Below, piece after piece: positions 6,873 to 10,341 of a stretch of 10,341 bases of DNA. Numbering within the stretch: the stretch's first letter is position 1; each line of letters starts with the position of its first letter. The notes under the pieces were generated by a model, which did not search any database, was not told the origin of the DNA, and worked only from the letters and a program-made list of their open reading frames with translations. The stretch comes from Chloroflexota bacterium (lineage in GTDB: Bacteria > Chloroflexota > Dehalococcoidia > GIF9 > UBA5629): assembly GCA_026389695.1 (NCBI GenBank), contig JAPLHI010000170.1, positions 1 through 10,341 on the forward strand, read 5' to 3'. The translations under genes and the position numbers were made by a program.

Positions 6873-7133
6873 TTACTTATTACCCTTATAAATAGCTTTC
6901 GAAACCGGTTTAAAAAAAATATGCAGCAGCAGCAAAATCAGGAAAGGAATCATCAGGTTGTTATGTATTTGAAAGGCAACAGGTTTGGTTATCAGGCCGA
7001 GTGTAAGTGTTTCAACTATGCGAAACTCTGTAATTCCGTACCCTGTGATGCCATATGCAAAAAGTGTAAGCAATAACAAGACCTGTATTACAACCTGTAT
7101 GTTTTTAGACACTTTTGCACTCATAAAATTCAC
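6873..7133 (-). CDS. Two-helix membrane protein with H-X13-H, probable heme b subunit
   Basis: The 86-residue product has two membrane helices (about 12-32 and 57-76) and a basic end (KPVSKAIYKGNK). Helix 2 opens with H57 (FQIHNN) and closes with H71 (LLLLHIFF), exactly 13 residues between, on the same face of the helix. The H-X13-H pattern is how membrane b-type cytochromes, such as ferric-reductase-type and cytochrome b6-type, hold two hemes. The first helix has the Gly-rich turn GITGYGI. The layout resembles DUF4405-type cytochrome-like domains, but I cannot confirm the family. The GTG start at 7133 overlaps the TGA that ends the molybdoenzyme frame (GTGA, 7130-7133); an ATG three codons later is an alternative. 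Neither start has a clear ribosome site, as expected for coupled translation. Its partner may be the similar 83-residue protein two genes upstream. Confidence 0.8.
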   Translation of the reverse strand: MNFMSAKVSKNIQVVIQVLLLLTLFAYGITGYGITEFRIVETLTLGLITKPVAFQIHNNLMIPFLILLLLHIFFKPVSKAIYKGNK

Positions 7134-7819
7134 TTTTCAAAGAAGGGGAACCCAAGGCTGGCATCATTGGAGTAACCCGCTCGCTCCCAATAGCCCAGGT
7201 AATTTATGTTATCCGAAACTTCTATTTCGGTAACCCATTTGATCCATTTATAGCCCCATTTATTCTCGGCAACGAGCTGAAACGGGAATCCCCTTTAAGG
7301 AGGCAATACCACATCATTCATCTTATAGGCGAGCAGGAGGTTATTATCTATTATATAATTCAGGGGAAGCGCGGTGGTATATCCGTCATAAGCATGAAAA
7401 ATAACGACCCTGGCGGTGGGCAACGCACCGGCCTCATCAATCAGGTCTTTAACGCGTATGCCCTCCCAGAGAATCTTTACAGACCATCCCTCTACGCAAT
7501 CAAGGCTGACGACTTTTTTGAAACTCTGATGCCCATTGATCACCTCATCGTAAGAATATGAAGACGGCTTCTCTACCAAACCAGCTACCTTAAGTGTATA
7601 GTCATCCAGATTAACGTGCTGGGGCCCTTTGATGGAATTCTCGCGAAAATCATTGACCGAAGAAAGCTTTTCACCCTGATATTCTTTTACCTGCACCGAC
7701 TCAAGTTCTTTTGCCTGTTCTGTCGAGATCCCTCCTGTGCAACCTGCTATAAAAATCAAAAATGACATCAGGCCGCATAATGAAAAAAGTATATATTTAT
7801 TCGATTCCATAACATTCAT
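7130..7819 (-). pseudogene. Sulfite-oxidase/YedY-type molybdopterin lipoprotein with in-frame stop at codon 175
   Basis: From ATG 7819, 174 codons end at TAA (7297-7295). The N-terminus is a lipoprotein signal (core ending FIAGC, C27). The sulfite oxidase-type molybdopterin domain follows, with NLDDYTLKVAGLV (70-82), SLDCVEGW (C108 is the expected molybdenum ligand), WEGIRVKDLI and FHAYDGYTT. After the TAA the same frame continues for 54 codons with further family sequence (RGFPFQLVAENKWGYKWIKW, then GYWERAGYSNDA) to a TGA at 7132-7130, which overlaps the next start. Homologues read LPPERGFPFQ here, so one base change from GAA to TAA explains the stop. The uninterrupted protein would have 229 residues. 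The ATG directly follows the TAG of the upstream gene. The stop may be a recent nonsense mutation, an assembly error or a readthrough site. A truncated 174-residue protein would lack the conserved C-terminal part and is unlikely to be fully active. Confidence 0.85.
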
Positions 7820-8071
7820 CTAAAGCGGTAGACCTGTAAAACCGATTGCGAAGATAGCATGGATGGTGACGGATACCAGGAAAAGCAGCCAGATATAACA
7901 ATGGAATTTGTAAAATTTTAAATACGATTTATTTTGCATCAGCTTATGGGCAAATTTAAAACCCGGCAGACAGCGGCAGGACATAAAAACAAGCACACTC
8001 AGAATCAGGTTCAGAATTGCGAAACTGAATATTATCCTGGCTGCCAGGAGAGAATGAAAGAAAACATCCAT
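7820..8071 (-). CDS. Two-helix membrane protein with H-X13-H, probable heme b subunit
   Basis: The 83-residue product starts at ATG 8071, which has AGGAG seven bases upstream. A longer frame from a TTG at 8116 exists but would overlap the end of the DOMON gene region and has no ribosome site. Two membrane helices lie at about 10-31 and 57-78. H57 (YKFHCYIW) and H71 (VTIHAIFA) are 13 residues apart in helix 2, the same numbers as in the 86-residue protein downstream of the molybdoenzyme. H42 (KFAHKL) and the SCRC pair (C32, C34) sit in the loop between helices. Sequence identity with the other small protein is otherwise low. I infer a heme-b membrane subunit, perhaps pairing with the other to make a four-helix, two-heme cytochrome. 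The stop TAG is directly followed by the ATG of the molybdoenzyme gene, indicating tight coupling. Confidence 0.78.
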   Translation of the reverse strand: MDVFFHSLLAARIIFSFAILNLILSVLVFMSCRCLPGFKFAHKLMQNKSYLKFYKFHCYIWLLFLVSVTIHAIFAIGFTGLPL

Positions 8072-8119
8072 AAACTTACTCCTATAATCCTGTAATCCTG
8101 ATTTGCGACGAACCAAACT

Positions 8120-8806
8120 CTACAGGTCGATTTCGCCACTGCCCCTGGTAACATGCTTATTAGTCGGCTGATCGTCTGCTCCGAAAGACCAGATGATTTT
8201 ATTCACGCCTTTCACCAACGGTTTATCGAATTTATCGCCAGTATCCAGCTTTCTTTTAAACTCAATCACCGTAGCTCCGTTTTCCCTCTTGCCGCCATAA
8301 TCCAGGATGTCGTTGGTACCACCCTGTTGAACATCAGGAGGATGAGGTCCGAACTCACCGGTGCTGAACATATCCGCAACCACTGCCTTGCCGTCACTGA
8401 GATAACCTTCTACTATATCTGCGTTTTTCATAAGAAGTTCCGCGCCGAAGCCAACGGCTACCCATCCGGCTGTTTTAGCTTTCATCCCAATGTACATAAA
8501 GGTGTTATCGCTCGACCAGTTTATTTCGTAATCGCCATAGCTTTTGCTTTTTTGATATTCGCCCTGCGTGATTATGCCGTCAGGTGTCCAGGACACTGTA
8601 GAAACAGTGCCTCCGGTCGCAGGTTGCGATACGGGCGGAGTTGGTTGTGTTGCAGGTACTGCGGGTTGTGTTGTAGATTGGGTTACGGGAGCAACGGGTT
8701 GTGGGCTCTGGCATGAAAAACTTATAAATAAAAGCATTAGTATAAGTGAAACCAGGCCAGTTATTAATGAAAATGTAGATTTGTTATCAATTAACTTAAA
8801 ACTCAT
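8120..8806 (-). CDS. DOMON-domain lipoprotein (probable heme-binding electron carrier)
   Basis: The 228-residue product has a signal peptide with a hydrophobic stretch (12-30) and C32 in SFSC, a slightly atypical lipobox. A flexible Pro/Thr/Gln linker with repeated QP units follows (33-66), then a DOMON beta-sandwich (about 70-228). Family features are WTPDGIITQGEY, MYIGMKAKTAGWVAVGFG (104-121), VADMFSTGEFGPHPPD, GGTNDILDYGG and the end GSGEIDL. DOMON domains of the cytochrome type bind heme b with a Met and a His ligand. M108 (YIGMKA) and H218 (NKHVTRG) are the best candidates by position, though this is inferred. AAGGG lies seven bases before the ATG. The gene opens the cassette with the two H-X13-H membrane proteins and the molybdoenzyme, which suggests it passes electrons between that enzyme and the membrane cytochrome outside the cytoplasmic membrane. 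Confidence 0.87.
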   Translation of the reverse strand: MSFKLIDNKSTFSLITGLVSLILMLLFISFSCQSPQPVAPVTQSTTQPAVPATQPTPPVSQPATGGTVSTVSWTPDGIITQGEYQKSKSYGDYEINWSSDNTFMYIGMKAKTAGWVAVGFGAELLMKNADIVEGYLSDGKAVVADMFSTGEFGPHPPDVQQGGTNDILDYGGKRENGATVIEFKRKLDTGDKFDKPLVKGVNKIIWSFGADDQPTNKHVTRGSGEIDL

Positions 8807-8816
8807 AAATTTCCCT

Positions 8817-8876
8817 TAGTAAAACCGGCATTTAAATTCGTCTCCCTTAATTTATATTGATCCAATGGTTTTACTA
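8817..8876. repeat. Perfect 10-base inverted repeat in the leader of the DOMON gene
   Basis: TAGTAAAACC (8817-8826) and GGTTTTACTA (8867-8876) are perfect reverse complements separated by 40 bases. They fill the 79-base gap between the Rieske and DOMON genes. One arm directly adjoins the DOMON ribosome site (AAGGG, 8817-8813 on the minus strand). The other lies near the expected -35 of a weak TATAAA (8856-8851). In RNA the arms could pair and affect access to the ribosome site; in DNA they could be a two-site operator. The repeat is seen directly, its role is inferred. Confidence 0.5.
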
Positions 8877-8885
8877 CATAATTAT

Positions 8886-9236
8886 CTATATCTCGACGAG
8901 TATCTTTCCATTTTCCAGTTTTACATTATATTTTCTGATCTCTTTGGGTGGCTTTAGAGTTTTGCCGATTGCAGACAATAAACCGGATCCCTTAAGCCAC
9001 CTGATTACTTTGCCGGTTGTAACATCAAACTGCGAGCCGTGAAGGGGGCAGGTAACTACACTTCCTTCGAGCTTACCTTTTGCCAGGTTACCTCCCATGT
9101 GCGGACATTTATTATTTATGGCGTAGAAATTGCTGTTGATGTTGGCCAGCAAAATGTCCTGTCCCTCCAATTTTACCGTCAGCATGTTTCCTTCCGGCAA
9201 CTCTGCCGTTTTACCTGCCTCAACAAACCTGCCCAT
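8886..9236 (-). CDS. Small Rieske-type [2Fe-2S] ferredoxin
   Basis: A 116-residue stand-alone Rieske protein that carries electrons through a [2Fe-2S] cluster held by two Cys and two His. The ligands are plain: CPHMGG (C44, H46) and CPLHGS (C63, H66), with the usual beta framework VVTCPLHGSQFDVTTGKV. There is no signal peptide or membrane helix, so it is cytoplasmic. This matches the ferredoxin subunits of dioxygenases and nitrite-reductase-like small Rieske proteins, although no oxygenase is encoded here. GAGGAG lies seven bases before the ATG. The gene starts 23 bases after the superoxide dismutase gene in the same direction, so it probably belongs to the oxygen-defence operon as an electron donor. 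Its actual partner is unknown. Confidence 0.93.
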   Translation of the reverse strand: MGRFVEAGKTAELPEGNMLTVKLEGQDILLANINSNFYAINNKCPHMGGNLAKGKLEGSVVTCPLHGSQFDVTTGKVIRWLKGSGLLSAIGKTLKPPKEIRKYNVKLENGKILVEI

Positions 9237-9259
9237 TGTTCATCTCCTCATCAATCGCA

Positions 9260-9838
9260 TTATCGAACGCGGGCTTCAACTGCCGTCCAGTTAATATTCT
9301 TGAGGAACGACTCTATATAATCCGCGCGTTTCAGGCCGTAATCGGTCAGAAACGCGTGTTCGAAGACATCCAGAATAAGGACCGGATTGCAGCCTGCCGG
9401 ATGCCCCACGTCATGTTCATTGATCCACTGGTTGAAAAGCCTGCTTCCTATTACATCCTGGTAGAGTATGGTCCAACCGATACCGCGCATGGTAGCAGTT
9501 CCCTTGAAGTCCTGCAGCCAGGAATCGTAACTTCCAAAATTGTCTGCTAATAATTTGTCGAGTTTGCCCTCTTTGTTAAGGGCGACTTTACCGCCAAGAT
9601 TTTCGAAGTAAAATTCATGCAGCCTCATGCCGTTGAATTCCCAGCCGAAGCGCCGTTTTAGTTCAGCGTACTCAGGTGTTGCTGTTTTGCCTTCTTTCAG
9701 CATAACCGCGAGTGTATCCAGAAGCTTGTTGGTGTTAGCCACATACCCTTTATAGAGTGTGAAATGGTTGTTCAGCAAAGTGTCACTGAAGCCTTCAATG
9801 CCAAGGATTTTATAATAGTCTTTTGCTTCGTATGCCAT
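9260..9838 (-). CDS. sod: Superoxide dismutase, Fe/Mn family
   Basis: Converts superoxide to oxygen and hydrogen peroxide in the cytoplasm. The 192-residue product has all four metal ligands of the family: H25 (NNHFTLYKGYV), H74 (GMRLHEFYFENLGG), D157 and H161 (LDVFEHAFLTDYG). The C-terminal KRADYIESFLKNINW is also typical. It differs from E. coli SodA and SodB. The helix before H74 is shorter, without the FeSOD Gln of AAQ. F159 replaces the Trp of the usual DVWEHAYY. H142 (NEHDVG) may sit where MnSOD has its second-sphere Gln. Metal preference therefore cannot be read from textbook residues. AGGAGG is seven bases before the ATG. The gene lies 21 bases after the ferritin-like gene and 23 bases before the Rieske gene, forming an oxygen and iron stress cluster. 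Confidence 0.95.
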   Translation of the reverse strand: MAYEAKDYYKILGIEGFSDTLLNNHFTLYKGYVANTNKLLDTLAVMLKEGKTATPEYAELKRRFGWEFNGMRLHEFYFENLGGKVALNKEGKLDKLLADNFGSYDSWLQDFKGTATMRGIGWTILYQDVIGSRLFNQWINEHDVGHPAGCNPVLILDVFEHAFLTDYGLKRADYIESFLKNINWTAVEARVR

Positions 9839-9859
9839 TATACTTCCTCCTCTTTTGTA

Positions 9860-10341
9860 TTATTTCTCCAGTTCTTTTTGAAGATCGCTGAATACCTTTA
9901 CATGATAAAGCTCATGGTCGCGAATCCTGTTTAACAATGTCTTAAGTTTGGGATCTTTGATCTCCCTGGCAGCCCGGTCGTACTCAGCCGCAACCTGTGT
10001 CTCTATTTTACTATCGGCTTTCAGCATATTGACGGCTTTTTTAGATCGGTCGAGTTCGTTATGTTCGATCTTAGGATTTCCCCCACCGCTAACCAGCTCT
10101 TCCGCCAGCCAACCCAGATGCTGCATTTCATTGATGGCCTGATCCTGCATCTCCTTTTTCATCTCTTCATTGGGAGCAAGATAGGAGTGAAGCAGATATT
10201 GGAGTACCACGGTGTATTCGTGCTCGATTCCCCAGTTCAATATGCCCGCCACCCTGTCTTTCTTGCCGCCCCTCAGGTCTTTCAACCCTTCTTTATCTAC
10301 TTTCGTGACGAAATGAACGAAATCGCCATGATGGGATTCCT
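9860..10341 (-). CDS. Ferritin-like four-helix diiron protein (N-terminus outside window)
   Basis: The frame is open through the window edge, so the start is not visible. A TTG at 10285 is possible but has no usable ribosome site. The four-helix diiron pattern is clear: helix A EHEYTVVLQYLLH, helix B with the ExxH of INEMQHLGWLAEEL, helix C TQVAAEYDRAAREI and helix D with the second ExxH in RDHELYHVKVFSDL. This places it in the ferritin-like superfamily (bacterioferritin, rubrerythrin and related), for iron storage or peroxide removal. No rubredoxin domain is seen at the C-terminus. Upstream of helix A the frame continues with a His-rich stretch (ESHHGDFVHFV), which may be a short tail or the end of another domain. 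The gene probably leads the sod and Rieske genes, and its position fits disposal of the peroxide that superoxide dismutase makes. Confidence 0.88.
   Translation of the reverse strand, partial: ESHHGDFVHFVTKVDKEGLKDLRGGKKDRVAGILNWGIEHEYTVVLQYLLHSYLAPNEEMKKEMQDQAINEMQHLGWLAEELVSGGGNPKIEHNELDRSKKAVNMLKADSKIETQVAAEYDRAAREIKDPKLKTLLNRIRDHELYHVKVFSDLQKELEK

Noticed and set aside
8072..8116. Longer start (TTG 8116) for the 83-residue membrane protein
   Set aside because: The ATG at 8071 has a strong AGGAG at good spacing, and the extra 15 residues are basic and unsupported.
8153..8716. Plus-strand frame of 187 codons opposite the DOMON gene
   Set aside because: It is antisense to a complete DOMON lipoprotein and has no recognisable domain or ribosome site.
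8801..8836. An 11-codon frame (ATG at 8836-8834 on the minus strand) overlapping the DOMON start, like a leader peptide
   Set aside because: It has an acceptable upstream GGGAG but is too short to distinguish from chance, and the encoded residues show no regulatory codon run.

Overview
The window looks like a bacterial chromosome segment from an anaerobe or microaerophile that has oxygen defences. Dense minus-strand gene packing, a ferredoxin-dependent 2-oxoacid oxidoreductase, several lipoproteins and a superoxide dismutase/ferritin-like/Rieske group support this. The NfeD remnant and the style of the KorAB pair recall Chloroflexota (Dehalococcoidia-like genomes). That placement is an impression from remembered protein families, not a computed one.

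Left part (1-3643): the first 452 codons of NAD-dependent DNA ligase LigA (minus strand, C-terminus outside the window). It has an extended -10 promoter with an inverted repeat at the -35 position. Divergent from it is a broken NfeD-like gene, with a membrane N-terminus and an OB-like C-terminus in different frames. Then come two minus-strand genes for unrecognised exported proteins, probably lipoproteins, behind a good sigma70-type promoter. A possible 35-residue CxxC ORF overlaps that promoter, and a plus-strand gene encodes a small secreted Cys-rich protein. This stretch is visibly more AT-rich than ligA and has no housekeeping function that I can recognise.

Middle part (3647-6843, minus strand): korA-korB (gamma-alpha fusion plus beta subunit, ATGA overlap) and then a DJ-1/PfpI-family gene. 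The pair would interconvert a 2-oxoacid and its acyl-CoA with ferredoxin.

Right part (6873-10341, minus strand), in transcription order: a ferritin-like four-helix protein (5' end outside the window), Fe/Mn superoxide dismutase, a small Rieske ferredoxin, a DOMON-domain lipoprotein, a two-helix membrane protein, a sulfite-oxidase/YedY-type molybdopterin lipoprotein, and a second two-helix membrane protein. Both two-helix proteins carry H57 and H71, an H-X13-H pair in the last helix, as seen in membrane b-type cytochromes. I read the last four genes as a periplasm-facing redox module: a DOMON heme protein and a molybdoenzyme wired to a membrane cytochrome b split over two genes. The molybdoenzyme gene contains an in-frame TAA at codon 175. 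Recognisable family sequence continues for 54 codons beyond it and ends in a GTGA overlap with the next gene.

The points most worth following are this split-cytochrome/DOMON/molybdoenzyme cassette, its in-frame stop, the broken nfeD, and two inverted repeats in promoter regions. No rRNA, tRNA, CRISPR array or insertion sequence was seen. No stretch over 300 bases lacks a gene; the longest gap, 2998-3205, is covered below.
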